64,000 nucleotides of DNA from Pseudomonas fluvialis (GCF_002234375.1 NZ_NMQV01000023.1:1-64000), one strand, 5' to 3'. Shown: positions 9,657 through 21,277, counted from the stretch's first letter. Numbers and translations are program-made. The notes: generated from the sequence alone by a model not told the origin.

Positions 9657-10268
9657 GTGATCGGTCGACTGAAAGGCCTGCTGGTGGAAAAGCAGCCACC
9701 GCATGTTTTGCTGGATGTGAATGGCGTGGGCTATGAACTGGAAGTGCCGATGAGCACGCTTTATTGTCTGCCCGGTCTTGGCGAGGCGCTGCTCCTGCAT
9801 ACCCACCTGGTGGTGCGCGAGGATGCCCAGCTGCTCTACGGCTTTGCCCAGAAGCGTGAGCGTGAGCTGTTTCGTGAGCTGATCCGCCTGAATGGCGTGG
9901 GCCCCAAGCTGGCGCTGGCACTGATGTCCGGCCTGGAGGTCGATGAGTTGGTGCGCTGCGTGCAGGCCCAGGACACCTCGGCGCTGGTCAAGGTGCCGGG
10001 GGTGGGCAAGAAGACTGCCGAGCGCCTGCTGGTTGAACTCAAGGACCGCTTTAAAGCCTGGGAAACGTCGCCGTTGATGGCCGGGCTGGTGGTGGAACCT
10101 CGTGCAGCGCAGGTAGTCTCAAGCGCTGAAAGTGATGCGTTGAGCGCCTTGCTGGCGTTGGGCTACAAGCCGCAGGAAGCCAGCAAGGCTGTGGCGGCGG
10201 TCAAGGCGGAAGGCCTGTCCAGTGAAGAAATGATTCGGCGCGCCCTCAAGGGCATGGTGCAAGGGTGA
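9657..10268 (+). CDS. ruvA: Holliday junction helicase subunit RuvA
   Basis: A 203-residue protein that binds four-way junctions as a tetramer and loads RuvB. It has the N-terminal OB fold (MIGRLKGLL to about residue 62), tandem helix-hairpin-helix motifs ([12 protein letters not shown] and [12 protein letters not shown]), and a C-terminal domain (about 155-203) that contacts RuvB. The start codon is GTG. The stop overlaps the ruvB start by four bases, so translation is coupled. Confidence 0.97.
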   Translation: MIGRLKGLLVEKQPPHVLLDVNGVGYELEVPMSTLYCLPGLGEALLLHTHLVVREDAQLLYGFAQKRERELFRELIRLNGVGPKLALALMSGLEVDELVRCVQAQDTSALVKVPGVGKKTAERLLVELKDRFKAWETSPLMAGLVVEPRAAQVVSSAESDALSALLALGYKPQEASKAVAAVKAEGLSSEEMIRRALKGMVQG

Positions 10269-11314
10269 TTGAAGCGGATCGGCTGGTGGCTGCCAGCCCG
10301 CGGGAACGCGAAGAGCAGATTGATCGGGCCATTCGCCCGTTACGCCTGGCCGACTATATTGGTCAGCCGGTGGTGCGCGAGCAGATGGAGCTGTTCATCC
10401 AGGCCGCGCGCAGCCGCCAGGAGGCGCTGGACCATACGCTGATCTTTGGCCCGCCGGGGTTGGGCAAGACGACGCTGGCCAATATCCTTGCCGCAGAAAT
10501 GGGTGTTTCGCTGAAGAGCACCTCGGGCCCGGTGCTGGAGCGTCCGGGTGACCTGGCCGCGCTGCTGACCAATCTGGAGCCCGGCGATGTCTTGTTCATC
10601 GACGAGATCCATCGCCTCTCGCCGGTGGTCGAGGAAGTCCTCTATCCGGCGATGGAGGACTTCCAGCTGGACATCATGATCGGTGAAGGCCCGGCGGCGC
10701 GCTCGATCAAACTCGATCTGCCACCCTTTACCCTGGTCGGCGCTACCACGCGTGCCGGCATGCTGACCAACCCGCTGCGTGATCGCTTCGGTATCGTGCA
10801 GCGCCTGGAGTTCTACAACAGCGATGACCTGGCGAGCATTGTCAGCCGTTCCGCGGGCATCCTGGGCTTGTCGATCGATCCGCAGGGTGCCTACGAAATC
10901 GCCCGCCGGGCGCGCGGTACGCCACGTATCGCCAATCGCCTGCTGCGGCGAGTACGCGACTATGCCGAGGTGCGAGGCAATGGCGCCATCTGCCTGGAGA
11001 CCGCTGATCGTGCATTGAACCTGCTGGATGTCGATGCGCGTGGCTTCGATCATCAGGATCGCCGTTTGCTGCTGGCAATGATCGAGCGTTTTGATGGTGG
11101 TCCGGTGGGGTTGGACAGCCTGGCGGCGGCGATTGGCGAAGAACGGCATACCATCGAGGATGTGCTGGAGCCCTACCTCATCCAGCAGGGCTATATGATG
11201 CGTACCCCGCGAGGGCGCATGGTGACCCGGCATGCCTATCTGCACTTTGGCCTTAATCTACCGACACGCCTCGGCGAAGGGGCGACAGCCGACCTGTTCA
11301 ACGGTGAAGGCTAG
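10265..11314 (+). CDS. ruvB: Holliday junction ATPase RuvB
   Basis: A 349-residue AAA+ motor that drives branch migration. Walker A is GPPGLGKTT, Walker B is [10 protein letters not shown], sensor 1 is GATTRAG, and the C-terminal winged helix includes [12 protein letters not shown]. The GTG start is coupled to ruvA. It is full length. Confidence 0.98.
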   Translation: MIEADRLVAASPREREEQIDRAIRPLRLADYIGQPVVREQMELFIQAARSRQEALDHTLIFGPPGLGKTTLANILAAEMGVSLKSTSGPVLERPGDLAALLTNLEPGDVLFIDEIHRLSPVVEEVLYPAMEDFQLDIMIGEGPAARSIKLDLPPFTLVGATTRAGMLTNPLRDRFGIVQRLEFYNSDDLASIVSRSAGILGLSIDPQGAYEIARRARGTPRIANRLLRRVRDYAEVRGNGAICLETADRALNLLDVDARGFDHQDRRLLLAMIERFDGGPVGLDSLAAAIGEERHTIEDVLEPYLIQQGYMMRTPRGRMVTRHAYLHFGLNLPTRLGEGATADLFNGEG

Positions 11315-11371
11315 TCGATGAAAAAATACCTGTGCCGGTGGATTGGCAAGGCCTCGGGGGATCACTAGAGT

Positions 11372-11803
11372 ATGCGCGCCTTGCAGCAAGCCTTGTCGTT
11401 TCGTTATCCCTGCCGGGTCTACTACGAAGATACCGACGCTGGCGGGATCGTTTACTACGTCAACTACCTCAAGTACATGGAGCGTGCCCGTACCGAGCGG
11501 CTACGCGCCATGGGCTATGCCCAGTCGCAACTGGTTGGTGAGAACCTGTTGTTCGTGGTGCATTCGGCGGAGGTGCGTTACCAGCAGCCGGCGCGCTTGG
11601 ATGATGCGCTGTATGTGAGCGCCGAGGTGCTGTGGCTGAAGCGTGCCAGCCTGTGTTTCAGCCAGCAGGTCAGGCGTGAGCAGGATGATGCGCTGCTCTG
11701 CCAGGGACAGTTCACCGTGGCCTGCGTGCGGGCTGACAATTTGCAACCCCGGGCCATACCCGAAGCGCTGCGTGCAGCCTTCGCCGCCCCTCTAGGAGAC
11801 TAA
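11372..11803 (+). CDS. ybgC: Tol-Pal system acyl-CoA thioesterase YbgC
   Basis: A 143-residue hotdog-fold thioesterase, the first gene of the Tol-Pal operon. The motif [24 protein letters not shown] contains the catalytic Asp of the 4-hydroxybenzoyl-CoA thioesterase type. E. coli YbgC hydrolyses acyl-CoA and interacts with acyl carrier protein. tolQ begins two bases after its stop. Confidence 0.95.
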   Translation: MRALQQALSFRYPCRVYYEDTDAGGIVYYVNYLKYMERARTERLRAMGYAQSQLVGENLLFVVHSAEVRYQQPARLDDALYVSAEVLWLKRASLCFSQQVRREQDDALLCQGQFTVACVRADNLQPRAIPEALRAAFAAPLGD

Positions 11804-11805
11804 GT

Positions 11806-12501
11806 GTGGAAGCCACAGCCGTTGACAATATGTCTGTATGGAGTCTGATCAGTCACGCCAGCCTGGTCGTGCAGCTGGTTATGCTGTCGCTGGTTGCTGC
11901 CTCGGTCGCTTCGTGGGTCATCATCTTTCAGCGCAGCAACCTGATGCGCGCTGCCAAGCGTGGTCTGGAAACCTTCGAAGAGCGTTTCTGGTCGGGTATC
12001 GATCTGTCCAAGCTGTATCGCCAGGCGGGTAGCAACCCTGATCCAGACTCGGGGGTCGAGCAGATTTTTCGTGCCGGCTTCAAGGAGTTTTCCCGCCTGC
12101 GCCAGCAGTCCGGCGTAGACCCCGATGCGGTCATGGATGGTGTCAACCGTGCGATGCGCGTGGCCATTTCCCGCGAAGAGGAAAAACTTGAGACAGCGCT
12201 GCCGTTCCTTGCCACGGTAGGCTCGACCAGTCCCTACGTCGGTCTGTTCGGCACCGTATGGGGCATCATGAACTCCTTCCTTGGCCTCGCCCAGGTGCAG
12301 CAGGCCACCCTGGCTACCGTGGCGCCGGGCATTGCCGAAGCGTTGATCGCTACGGCAATCGGCCTGTTCGCGGCAATTCCTGCGGTCATCGCCTACAACC
12401 GCTTCGCGGCGCGCAGTGAGCGCCTGATCGCCCGCTACTACACCTTTGCCGACGAGTTCCAGGCAATCCTGCACCGTAAAGTGCACAGCTCCGACGACTG
12501 A
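11806..12501 (+). CDS. tolQ: Tol-Pal inner-membrane motor protein TolQ
   Basis: A 231-residue MotA/ExbB-type proton channel subunit with three membrane segments: about residues 15-40 (VVQLVMLSLVAASVASWVII), then two near 135-160 and 170-195 (VGSTSPYVGLFGTVWGIM; ALIATAIGLFAAIPAVIAYN). With TolR it uses the proton gradient to energise TolA. The GTG start has TAGGAG just upstream. Confidence 0.96.
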   Translation: MEATAVDNMSVWSLISHASLVVQLVMLSLVAASVASWVIIFQRSNLMRAAKRGLETFEERFWSGIDLSKLYRQAGSNPDPDSGVEQIFRAGFKEFSRLRQQSGVDPDAVMDGVNRAMRVAISREEEKLETALPFLATVGSTSPYVGLFGTVWGIMNSFLGLAQVQQATLATVAPGIAEALIATAIGLFAAIPAVIAYNRFAARSERLIARYYTFADEFQAILHRKVHSSDD

Positions 12502-12511
12502 GTGCCAAGCC

Positions 12512-12969
<458 letters not shown>

Positions 12970-12970
<1 letters not shown>

Positions 12971-13896
12971 TGCAGCCCATGCGCGAGCCGTTGCCCTCGG
13001 AAAATCTGTTCTGGCCTGTGGTCTGGGCGGTCAGCCTGCACCTGCTGATCATCATTCTGCTGTTCGTGAGTTTCCAGTCCACGGTGGAACTGCCACCTTC
13101 CAAGCCGGTGGTGCAGGTCACCCTGTATCAATTGCAGTCGCAAAGCCAGGCGACTACGCGTACCAATCAGAAAATTGCCGGTGAGGCACAAAAAACTTCC
13201 GCGCCGGTGCATCAGACCGAGCAGATGGAAAGCCGCAAGCAGGAACAGCAGAAGCAGGAAGCAGCGGCTGCAGCGCGCAAGAAGGCTGAGGACGCGAAGA
13301 AGGCTGAGCAGCAGAAAAAGGCTGAAGAAGCACGCAAGAAGGCCGAGCAGGCCGCGATTGCCAAGAAGAAAGCCGAACAAGAGCAAAAAAAGAAACAAGC
13401 TGAAGAAGCTCGCAAGAAAGCCGAGGCGGAGAAAAAACGCAAAGCCGAGGAGGCGCGCAAGAAAGCCGAGGCCGATAAGCAGCGCAAGGCCCAGGAGGCC
13501 GCGCGCAAGGCGCAGGAAGACCGTAAGGCACAGGCGCTGGCCGAGCTGTTGTCTACCGATACCCAGTACCAGCAGACTCAGGCCGACACCTTGGGTAGTC
13601 AGGTAGCGGGCAGCTTTGATGATCTGATTCGCCAGCTGGTCTCGCAGAACTGGACACGTCCACCTTCGGCACGTAATGGCATGGTTGTGGTCGTACAGAT
13701 CAACATGTTGCCCGACGGCACCATTGCCAATGCCAGCGTTTCGCGTAGCAGTGGTGACGCCGGTTTTGACAGTTCCGCGGTCAACGCGGTGCGCAATGTC
13801 GGGCGCATCAGCGAGATGCAGGGCCTTAGCCCGGCAGACTTCGCCCCTTATCGCTCGTTCAAGATGACTTTTACCCCCGAGGACTTGGCACTGTGA
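12970..13896 (+). CDS. tolA: Tol-Pal bridging protein TolA
   Basis: A 308-residue protein with an N-terminal membrane anchor (about 15-36; [19 protein letters not shown]). A long Ala/Lys/Glu helix (about 80-190, repeats of ARKKAE) spans the periplasm. The C-terminal TonB-like domain (about 205-308) contacts TolB, Pal and colicin or phage proteins. The low-complexity DNA at 13250-13540 is this coding repeat, not a non-coding array. Confidence 0.95.
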
Positions 13897-15194
13897 GCAC
13901 TTTCTTCCGCGCTTTGCTGATCATGCTCTGCTGCACGGCCGGCCTGGCCATGGCAGAGGAAAAGAATATTCTGGTTACCAGTGGCGCCGATCGTGCCATC
14001 CCGGTGGCCGTGGTGCCGTTCGGCTGGCAGGGCGGTAGCCTGTTGCCCGAGGACATGGCGGAGATTGTCGGCAATGACCTGCGCAATTCCGGGTTCTTCG
14101 AGCCGATTCCACGGCAGAACATGATCAGCCTGCCCACGTCGGCCGCAGAGATCATCTATCGCGACTGGCAGGCGCTGGGTGCGCAATATGTGATGGTCGG
14201 CAGTATCCAGCCGAATGCCGGGCGCTTGCAGGTGCAGTTTGCCTTATTCAACGTAGCGACCCAGCAACAGGTCATGGCGGGTAGCGTAGGTGGCGCGGGT
14301 GACCAGTTGCGTGACATGGCGCACCATATTGCCGACCTGGCCTTCGAGAAGCTCACGGGGATCAAGGGGGCGTTTTCCACCAAGATGCTGTACGTCACCG
14401 CCGAGCGCTTTGGTGTTGAAAACACCCGTTATACCCTGCAACGTTCCGACTACGATGGCGCGCGCGCCGTGACCCTGCTGCAGTCGCGCGAGCCGATTCT
14501 TTCGCCGCGCTATGCGCCGGATGGTCGGCGGATCGCCTATGTGTCGTTCGAGCAGAAGCGTCCGCGGATTTTCATCCAGCATATCGATACCGGGCGTCGC
14601 GAGCAGATCACCAACTTCGAGGGGCTCAACGGCGCGCCGGCCTGGTCGCCGGATGGCACGCGCCTGGCGTTCGTGCTTTCCAAGGATGGCAATCCGGAAA
14701 TCTACGTGATGGACGTGGCTTCTCGCCAGTTGCGCCGGGTTACCAATCACATGGCCATCGATACCGAGCCCTTCTGGGGCAAAGACGGCCAGACGCTGTA
14801 TTTCACTTCGGACCGCGCCGGGCGCCCGCAGATCTACAAAATGAACATCAACAGCGGGGCAACCGATCGGGTGACTTTCGTTGGCAACTACAACGCCAAC
14901 CCGAAGCTGTCGGCTGACGAAAAAACCCTGGTCATGGTGCATCGCCAGGACGGCTTTACGGTATTCCGTGTGGCGGCTCAGGACCTGCAAACCGGACGTG
15001 TGCGGATACTTTCCGCAACAGGTCTGGATGAGTCGCCCACTGTTGCTCCAAACGGCACCATGCTAACCTACGCCACCCGTCAGCAGGGTCGCGGTATGTT
15101 GATGCTGGTGTCCACCAACGGACGCTTCAAAACACCGCTTCCGACCGCTCAAGGTGAAGTGCGCGAACCGTCCTGGTCGCCCTATCTTGATTAA
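13893..15194 (+). CDS. tolB: Tol-Pal periplasmic beta-propeller TolB
   Basis: A 433-residue periplasmic protein with a signal peptide (about 1-21, ending GLAMA). The N-terminal domain contacts TolA, and a six-bladed WD40-like propeller (about 165-430) shows repeated blades such as [14 protein letters not shown] and [11 protein letters not shown]. It binds Pal. The GTG start overlaps the tolA stop by four bases. Confidence 0.97.
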   Translation: MSTFFRALLIMLCCTAGLAMAEEKNILVTSGADRAIPVAVVPFGWQGGSLLPEDMAEIVGNDLRNSGFFEPIPRQNMISLPTSAAEIIYRDWQALGAQYVMVGSIQPNAGRLQVQFALFNVATQQQVMAGSVGGAGDQLRDMAHHIADLAFEKLTGIKGAFSTKMLYVTAERFGVENTRYTLQRSDYDGARAVTLLQSREPILSPRYAPDGRRIAYVSFEQKRPRIFIQHIDTGRREQITNFEGLNGAPAWSPDGTRLAFVLSKDGNPEIYVMDVASRQLRRVTNHMAIDTEPFWGKDGQTLYFTSDRAGRPQIYKMNINSGATDRVTFVGNYNANPKLSADEKTLVMVHRQDGFTVFRVAAQDLQTGRVRILSATGLDESPTVAPNGTMLTYATRQQGRGMLMLVSTNGRFKTPLPTAQGEVREPSWSPYLD

Positions 15195-15248
15195 ACGGTC
15201 AATAACTCGATTTTCCCAACACACTGAAAGTTCATCAGGAGCTTTACC

Positions 15249-15746
15249 ATGGAAATGCTGAAATACGGCAAATTTGCTGCCCTGAGCCTGGCCCTGGCTG
15301 TTGCCGTAGGCTGTTCCTCCAAAGGCGGCGACGCTGCCGGCGAAGGCGCTATCGATCCGAACGCTGGCTACGGTGCCAACGGTAGCGGTGTAGACGGTGC
15401 TCTGAGCGAAGAAGCTGCTCTGCGCGCCATCACCACCTTCTACTTCGAGTTCGACAGCTCCGACCTGAAGCCGGAAGCCATGCGCGCCCTGGACGTACAT
15501 GCCAAGGACCTGAAAGGCAACGGTGCTCGCGTTGTTCTGGAAGGTCACGCTGACGAGCGCGGCACCCGTGAGTACAACATGGCGCTGGGCGAGCGTCGTG
15601 CCAAGGCCGTGCAGCGTTACCTGGTACTGCAGGGCGTTTCCCCGGCTCAGCTGGAACTGGTGTCCTACGGTGAAGAGCGTCCGGTTGCCACTGGCAGCGA
15701 CGACAGCGCCTGGGCTCAGAACCGTCGTGTAGAACTGCGTAAGTAA
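15249..15746 (+). CDS. pal: Peptidoglycan-associated lipoprotein Pal
   Basis: A 165-residue outer-membrane lipoprotein with lipobox VAVGC (acylated Cys22) and a C-terminal OmpA-like peptidoglycan-binding domain. The domain motif [19 protein letters not shown] includes the Asp and Arg that hold diaminopimelate. Pal links the outer membrane to the cell wall during constriction. CAGGAG precedes the ATG. Codon use is stronger than in its neighbours, fitting an abundant protein. Confidence 0.97.
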   Translation: MEMLKYGKFAALSLALAVAVGCSSKGGDAAGEGAIDPNAGYGANGSGVDGALSEEAALRAITTFYFEFDSSDLKPEAMRALDVHAKDLKGNGARVVLEGHADERGTREYNMALGERRAKAVQRYLVLQGVSPAQLELVSYGEERPVATGSDDSAWAQNRRVELRK

Positions 15747-15752
15747 GTTCTC

Positions 15753-16553
15753 ATGGCTATGTCCGCGCGTACCTTGATCGCAAGTTTGGCCCTGCTGCCT
15801 CTGATGGTGCAGGCCCAGGTGCCGGTGGTGGATGGTGGTGCTTATCCGGCCAGCTATCCACCTGCGGGTTTCGGTACGAGCGGTGCCTCCGCTGCGGTCG
15901 GGGCTTCGGCCCCGGCTACAGCGCAGGGTGAACTGTTCATGCAGTTGCAGCAGATGCAGCAGGAAATCGCCTTGCTGCGTGGCATGCTGGAAGAACAGCA
16001 AAACGAGATTCAGCAACTCAAGCGCGAAGGTCTGGAGCGTTATCAGGATCTTGATGCGCGGCTCAGCGGACAGGCTGCCCTGCCGTCTGCCAACGCCTCT
16101 TCTTCTGCGCCGGCCGCTGCGGCGGGCGCAGCTCCGCAGGCACCGGCGGCTCAGGCTGCACAGGCGCCTGCCGATCCGGCCAAGGAAAAGCTGTTTTATG
16201 ATGCGGCTTTTGACCTGATCAAGGCCAAGGATTTTGCCAAGGCTACCCAGGCTTTCACAGCGTTCCTGCAGAAGTTCCCGGCCAGCCAGTATGCTGGTAA
16301 CGCCCAGTATTGGCTGGGTGAGGTCAACCTGGCACAAGGTAATCTGCAGGCTGCCGGCCAGGCATTTGCTCAGGTCAGTGTGGGCTATCCACAGCATGCC
16401 AAGGTCCCGGATGCCCTGTTCAAGCTGGCTGATGTTGAACAGCGCCTGGGCAATACGGCCAAGGCCAAAGGCATTTTGCAGCAGGTTGTCCAGCAGTACC
16501 CGGGCAGCTCGGCGGCCCAGCTGGCCCAGCGTGACCTGCAGCGCCTGCCCTGA
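15753..16553 (+). CDS. cpoB: Cell division coordinator CpoB (YbgF)
   Basis: A 266-residue periplasmic protein with a signal peptide (about 1-22, ending MVQAQ). A trimerising coiled coil (about 65-110) and an Ala/Pro-rich linker follow, then C-terminal TPR repeats (about 147-266). It links Tol-Pal activity to peptidoglycan synthesis at the septum. ATG codons at 15753 and 15759 are both possible. It is the last gene of the Tol-Pal cluster. Confidence 0.94.
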   Translation: MAMSARTLIASLALLPLMVQAQVPVVDGGAYPASYPPAGFGTSGASAAVGASAPATAQGELFMQLQQMQQEIALLRGMLEEQQNEIQQLKREGLERYQDLDARLSGQAALPSANASSSAPAAAAGAAPQAPAAQAAQAPADPAKEKLFYDAAFDLIKAKDFAKATQAFTAFLQKFPASQYAGNAQYWLGEVNLAQGNLQAAGQAFAQVSVGYPQHAKVPDALFKLADVEQRLGNTAKAKGILQQVVQQYPGSSAAQLAQRDLQRLP

Positions 16554-16665
16554 TCAGGTGCTCAGTTTTTTGCGCTTGAAGCGCCTGGCCTGACGCGGCA
16601 GAATCTGCACCCCTTTTTCGCAACGGAGGCGGATGGCCTGTATCGCCGTCACGCCCGTGGCTCAT

Positions 16666-17316
16666 ATGTCTACAGAAACCCTGCGTATCACCGAGATCTT
16701 CCACTCGCTGCAGGGGGAAACGCGTACCAGTGGCTTGCCCACGGTGTTCGTGCGCCTCACCGGCTGTCCCCTGCGTTGCCAGTATTGCGACACGGCTTAT
16801 GCCTTCAGTGGCGGCGAGTTGCACAGCCTTGACGACATTCTTGCCCAAGTGGCCGGCTGGAATCCGCGGCATGTCTGTGTCACCGGTGGCGAGCCGCTGG
16901 CACAACCCAACTGTATTGCTCTGCTAAAGCGTTTGTGTGATGCGGGTTATCAGGTCTCCCTGGAAACCAGTGGCGCGCTGGACGTAGCGGCAGTTGATGC
17001 GCGGGTCAGTCGCGTGGTTGATCTGAAAACGCCTGGTTCGGGTGAGTTGTCGCGTAACCGTTACGAGAACATGTTCTTGCTGGGGCAGCACGATCAGGTC
17101 AAGTTCGTGATCTGCTCGCGGGAAGACTATGAGTGGGCGCGCTCCAAGCTGATCGAGTTCAATCTCCCGCAGCGCGTCGGAGAGGTGCTCTTTTCGCCGA
17201 GCTTCCAGCAGGTTCAGGCGCGAGAACTGGCCGAGTGGATCATTGCCGACAATTTGCCGGTGCGTTTCCAGTTGCAGTTGCACAAGCTGCTGTGGAATGA
17301 CGAGCCGGGCCACTGA
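16666..17316 (+). CDS. queE: 7-carboxy-7-deazaguanine synthase QueE
   Basis: A 216-residue radical SAM enzyme that forms the 7-deazaguanine ring in queuosine synthesis. The cluster motif is CPLRCQYC, with CxxxCxxC spacing. The [12 protein letters not shown] start at 16666 matches the family N terminus. An in-frame ATG at 16633 has a better GGAGG site and would add 11 residues, so the start is uncertain. queC follows after 11 bases. Confidence 0.93.
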   Translation: MSTETLRITEIFHSLQGETRTSGLPTVFVRLTGCPLRCQYCDTAYAFSGGELHSLDDILAQVAGWNPRHVCVTGGEPLAQPNCIALLKRLCDAGYQVSLETSGALDVAAVDARVSRVVDLKTPGSGELSRNRYENMFLLGQHDQVKFVICSREDYEWARSKLIEFNLPQRVGEVLFSPSFQQVQARELAEWIIADNLPVRFQLQLHKLLWNDEPGH

Positions 17317-17327
17317 GGAGGACAACG

Positions 17328-18005
17328 ATGACTGACAAGCGCGCAGTGATTTTGCTGTCTGGTGGCCTGGACTCCGCCACGGTGCTGGCCATGGCTCGAG
17401 AACAGGGCTATGCCTGTTACAGCATGAGTTTTGACTATGGGCAGCGGCATCGTGCCGAGCTACAGGCTTCCGTGCGTGTGGCCGAACAGTTGGGTGTGGT
17501 TGAGCACAAGGTCGTGGGGCTTAATCTAAACGGCATTGGAGGCTCGGCGTTGACCGACCAAGCTATTGCCGTGCCCGAGGATGGCCTGGCCGAAGGCATT
17601 CCGGTGACCTATGTGCCGGCCCGTAACACGGTGTTCTTGGCGCTGGCGCTGGGCTGGGCCGAGGTATTGTCGGCGCAGGATATTTTTATTGGCGTGAATG
17701 CCGTGGACTACTCCGGCTATCCGGATTGCCGTCCGGCGTTCATCGAGGCTTTTCAGCAGCTGGCCAACCTGGCGACGCGTGCTGGCGTGGAGGGCGCGGG
17801 ATTTCGTATTCGTGCGCCGCTGCAGGATATGAGCAAGGCGCAGATCATTGCCGAAGGCGTGCGTCTGGGGGTTGACTATGCGTTGACCGTATCCTGCTAC
17901 CAGGCCGACGAGCAGGGGCGAGCGTGCGGCAAGTGCGATAGCTGCCGCCTGCGCGCAGCGGGCTTTGCAGCCGCTGGCGTCGCCGATGCAACACGCTATT
18001 TTTGA
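17328..18005 (+). CDS. queC: 7-cyano-7-deazaguanine synthase QueC
   Basis: A 225-residue ATP-dependent enzyme that converts the QueE product to preQ0. The pyrophosphatase-type loop is [10 protein letters not shown], and a C-terminal zinc site is formed by CxxxxxxxxCGKCDSC. GAGGAG upstream supports the ATG. queE-queC form a two-step operon directly after cpoB. Confidence 0.97.
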   Translation: MTDKRAVILLSGGLDSATVLAMAREQGYACYSMSFDYGQRHRAELQASVRVAEQLGVVEHKVVGLNLNGIGGSALTDQAIAVPEDGLAEGIPVTYVPARNTVFLALALGWAEVLSAQDIFIGVNAVDYSGYPDCRPAFIEAFQQLANLATRAGVEGAGFRIRAPLQDMSKAQIIAEGVRLGVDYALTVSCYQADEQGRACGKCDSCRLRAAGFAAAGVADATRYF

Positions 18006-18062
18006 ATATTTTTCGTTGGGTGTTGATTTCCCGTTAAAAATCAGTATCATGCGCCTCGCGTT

Positions 18063-18138
18063 GGGTCGTTAGCTCAGTCGGTAGAGCAGTTGGCTTTTAA
18101 CCAATTGGTCGTAGGTTCGAATCCTACACGACCCACCA
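18063..18138 (+). tRNA. tRNA-Lys (TTT)
   Basis: A 76-base cloverleaf with a GGGTCGT/ACGACCC acceptor stem, anticodon loop CTTTTAA and T loop TTCGAAT. The CCA end is encoded. Confidence 0.98.
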
Positions 18139-18145
18139 TATCGCC

Positions 18146-18173
18146 AAAGCCAGTCAAGTGACTGGCTTTTTTT
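18146..18173 (+). terminator. Terminator after tRNA-Lys
   Basis: An AAAGCCAGTCA stem with an AG loop and TGACTGGCTTT return is followed by a run of T. Confidence 0.92.
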
Positions 18174-18258
18174 ATGCCCTGTAGAAGGCGTGGGCGGGAG
18201 GCGCCGGGCCCGGTGGTATACTACGTGCTCGCGTTTAAGCACCCTCAGGTTTGATGAC

Positions 18259-19317
18259 ATGACGCAGATTTCCGAACGCCTGCTGGTGCAGGCCCACCTT
18301 GCCGCCAAGCAGCCGAAGCCGCTGACGGCCGAGGAGGAAGCCTTCTTCCGCAGCGAAATCGCCGCCGAGCTGAAGAAGCAGAACGCCGTGCTGGTGGCGC
18401 ATTACTACTGTGATCCGGTGATTCAGGCGCTGGCCGAGGAAACAGGCGGTTGCGTATCCGACTCATTGGAAATGGCCCGCTTTGGCAGCCAGCATGCGGC
18501 GCAGACCCTGGTGGTAGCCGGGGTCAAGTTCATGGGTGAGACGGCGAAGATTCTCAACCCGGAAAAGCGCGTACTGATGCCGACTCTGGAGGCTACCTGC
18601 TCTCTGGACCTGGGCTGCCCGGTGGACGAGTTCTCGGCCTTCTGCGATCAGCATGCCGAACGTACCGTGGTGGTCTACGCGAATACCTCGGCGGCGGTGA
18701 AGGCGCGCGCCGACTGGGTGGTGACCTCCAGTTGCGCGTTGGAAATCGTCGAGAGCCTGATGGATAACGGCGAGAAGATTCTCTGGGCTCCCGACCAGCA
18801 CCTGGGGCGCTACATACAGCGCGAGACGGGGGCCGACATGCTGCTGTGGGATGGCTCGTGTATCGTGCATGAGGAATTCAAGGCTCAGCAGCTCTCAGAC
18901 ATGAAGGCACTGTACCCGGAAGCGGCCATTCTGGTGCATCCCGAGTCGCCTGAGGCGGTGATCGAGCTGGCCGATGCGGTGGGCTCGACCAGTCAGTTGA
19001 TCAAGGCGGCGCAGACCCTGCCAAATCGCCAGTTCATTGTCGCTACCGATCGCGGCATCTTCTACAAGATGCAGCAGCTCTGTCCGGACAAGGAGTTCTT
19101 TGAAGCGCCTACGGCTGGCAATGGTGCAGCGTGCCGCAGCTGTGCGCACTGTCCGTGGATGGCGATGAATACGCTGGAGCGTACCCTGCACAGCCTGCGT
19201 CAGGGCAGCAACGAGATTTTTGTCGATGCGGCGCTGATTCCGCGTGCAGTCCAGCCGCTCAAGCGCATGCTGGACTTTACCCAGGCGGCGCGCCTGCGTC
19301 TTGCTGGCAACGCCTGA
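18259..19317 (+). CDS. nadA: Quinolinate synthase NadA
   Basis: A 352-residue [4Fe-4S] enzyme that condenses iminoaspartate with dihydroxyacetone phosphate to quinolinate for NAD. The cluster cysteines lie in [14 protein letters not shown] and [23 protein letters not shown] is another family signature. The ATG at 18259 is chosen over the upstream one at 18190, which adds an unrelated Arg-rich stretch. It converges on bepA with only nine bases between stop codons and no visible terminator. Confidence 0.96.
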   Translation: MTQISERLLVQAHLAAKQPKPLTAEEEAFFRSEIAAELKKQNAVLVAHYYCDPVIQALAEETGGCVSDSLEMARFGSQHAAQTLVVAGVKFMGETAKILNPEKRVLMPTLEATCSLDLGCPVDEFSAFCDQHAERTVVVYANTSAAVKARADWVVTSSCALEIVESLMDNGEKILWAPDQHLGRYIQRETGADMLLWDGSCIVHEEFKAQQLSDMKALYPEAAILVHPESPEAVIELADAVGSTSQLIKAAQTLPNRQFIVATDRGIFYKMQQLCPDKEFFEAPTAGNGAACRSCAHCPWMAMNTLERTLHSLRQGSNEIFVDAALIPRAVQPLKRMLDFTQAARLRLAGNA

Positions 19318-19326
19318 GCGCGCGTT

Positions 19327-20763
19327 TTAACGCATCAGGCTCTGCACAAGCCGCTGGTCGTCGCGTAGTTGCTGCTGGCGAGCATCAATGCTTGCGGCCA
19401 GGGGGAAGTTGCCCATAGCGCGGCGTTTGGCCAGGTCCAACTGTTGCAGGGACTGGTCAAAATCACCCACCAGGGCAAAAAACTCGGCGCGTGCCTGGTG
19501 TAGGCCAATAGCATTGCCTGAGAGACCGCGGACTTCGGCAACCTGATACCAGATGTCGGGATCGCCGGGTCGGCTCTTCAGCAGGCTATCCAGGGTTTTT
19601 TCCGCCTGCTGCGGTTGATTCTGCTTGAGTTGCAACTCGACCTGTAGTTGCTGCAGTGGGTAGTGCTGGGGGTAAAGCTCGCGTAGCCGATGGATGCGTT
19701 GTTCGGCCTGGCTCAATTGCTCGGCGGCCATCTCCACCTCGATCATGGCCAACTGGTAGGTCAGTTCGTTGGGTGCCTTCTTGATCAGCTGCTCAAGCTG
19801 TTGGCGTGCCTCGCCGAGTTGTCCGGCGCGCAGCCGTGCCAGGGCGAGTCCATAGCGTGCCGCATCCAGTTGCGGGTTGTTATCGAGCATGCTGGCAAAG
19901 CGTTTTCCGGCCAAGCCCGGGGTTTCTTCATAGTGCAGCTGTACCCGTGCGCGCAGCAGTTGGTAGCGCAAGCTGTCGACTTTGCCGCGTTGTGGAAACT
20001 GTTCGGCACGGTTGCGTGTATCAGCAATGCGGTTCTCGCTGACCGGGTGGGTGAGCAGGAACTCCGGCGGCTTGCTGTCGTAGCGGTACTGGCGCATGAG
20101 GCGTTCAAACATGCTGGGCATGGCGCGCGGGTCGAAGCCGGCTCGCTCCAGATTGAGCAGGCCGATACGGTCGGCCTCCTGCTCGTTCTGTCGGGAGAAG
20201 CGCCGTTGTTCCTGGATGGCGGCGGCCTGTGTCGACATGATGGCGGCCATGCCAACGTCCCCGGCACCTGCGGCAGCGGCGACGACACCGGCGAGCATGG
20301 CGGCCATGACGGGGAGTTGCATGCGTTGCTGCGCTTCCACGCCACGTGCGAAGTGGCGTTGCGAGAGGTGAGCCAGTTCGTGGGCCATGACCGAGGCGTA
20401 CTCGGCTTCGCTTTGGGCGTGCAGAAACAAACCGCCGTTGACGCCAATGATTCCGCCTGGCGCAGCGAAGGCGTTGAGTTGCGCGCTATCGAGCAGGATG
20501 AATTCAAGGCGTCGGTCTTGCAGTTGGCTGGTTTCTGCCAGGCTATACACGCTGCTTTCCACGTACTCCTTGAGCTGCGGATCGGCCAGTTGACGCACCT
20601 GGCCACGCAACAGGCTTAGCCAGGCGCGTCCCAGCTGGCTTTCCTGCTGTGGAGAAACGATCGCTGAGCTGGCATCGCCCAGTGCCGGTAAATCGCTGGC
20701 CACAAGCCAAGGGCTGGCAAGCAGGCAGGTCAGGCTGAGCAGGGTAGGGCGCAACAGGTTCAT
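19327..20763 (-). CDS. bepA: M48 metalloprotease with TPR domain, BepA-like
   Basis: A 478-residue periplasmic protein with a signal peptide (about 1-23), a zinc protease domain with HELAH (about residues 128-132) and the third ligand in EQEADRIG, and C-terminal TPR repeats (about 310-450). BepA acts at the BAM complex, aiding LptD maturation and degrading stalled outer-membrane proteins. Length is typical for the family. Confidence 0.93.
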   Translation of the reverse strand: MNLLRPTLLSLTCLLASPWLVASDLPALGDASSAIVSPQQESQLGRAWLSLLRGQVRQLADPQLKEYVESSVYSLAETSQLQDRRLEFILLDSAQLNAFAAPGGIIGVNGGLFLHAQSEAEYASVMAHELAHLSQRHFARGVEAQQRMQLPVMAAMLAGVVAAAAGAGDVGMAAIMSTQAAAIQEQRRFSRQNEQEADRIGLLNLERAGFDPRAMPSMFERLMRQYRYDSKPPEFLLTHPVSENRIADTRNRAEQFPQRGKVDSLRYQLLRARVQLHYEETPGLAGKRFASMLDNNPQLDAARYGLALARLRAGQLGEARQQLEQLIKKAPNELTYQLAMIEVEMAAEQLSQAEQRIHRLRELYPQHYPLQQLQVELQLKQNQPQQAEKTLDSLLKSRPGDPDIWYQVAEVRGLSGNAIGLHQARAEFFALVGDFDQSLQQLDLAKRRAMGNFPLAASIDARQQQLRDDQRLVQSLMR

Positions 20764-21002
20764 GAGCTAACTCGCAGTCTCGATGGCGGGCTCTACTCTA
20801 GAGCGGCTGTAGGTTAATTCAATGGGCATTTCGCAATGCCTGGCGACTATGACAGGCTGTCTTTGCTTAGGTTCTTGTTTGGAGTGCTTGCGCTACTCTG
20901 CAGTCTGTTGCCTGAGCGCACCGTTGGGTATGCTGCTCGACTATTTTGCCTGGCGAAACGTTGAAGATACGCCGGGGTGCTGTTGAGGAGTGTCTGCTGA
21001 TC

Positions 21003-21239
21003 ATGACCGAGCCTGCTTTTGATGCCCTTCTGGATGCGCGGGGATTGAGTTGTCCGTTGCCGTTGCTCAAGGCCAAACTGGAATTGAATCGCTTAGCCAG
21101 CGGTGATGTGCTCAAGGTGTTGGCGACCGATGGCGGATCGCAGCGTGACTTTGCCGCGTTTGCGCGCCTGGCTGGACACAGGCTGCTGCATGAGTCGGTC
21201 GAAACTGGCGTTTATGGTTACTGGTTGCAGAAAGCCTGA
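21003..21239 (+). CDS. TusA-family sulfur carrier protein
   Basis: A 78-residue protein with the family motif DARGLSCPLPLLKAK, where the Cys carries persulfide. TusA relays sulfur for tRNA thiolation and other pathways. This copy is placed between bepA and perM as in other pseudomonads; the function of this paralogue is not certain. GAGGAG lies 12 bases upstream of the ATG. Confidence 0.9.
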   Translation: MTEPAFDALLDARGLSCPLPLLKAKLELNRLASGDVLKVLATDGGSQRDFAAFARLAGHRLLHESVETGVYGYWLQKA

Positions 21240-21277
21240 AACAGGCGCGATTTTTCTACCGATTATGGAAACAGGTA

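Noticed and set aside
13250..13540. Repetitive DNA that might be taken for an array
   Set aside because: It encodes the Ala/Lys/Glu helix of TolA in one continuous frame.
16554..16665. preQ1 riboswitch in front of queE
   Set aside because: No C-rich hairpin plus A-rich tail of the preQ1 type is visible; a poorly defined leader remains.
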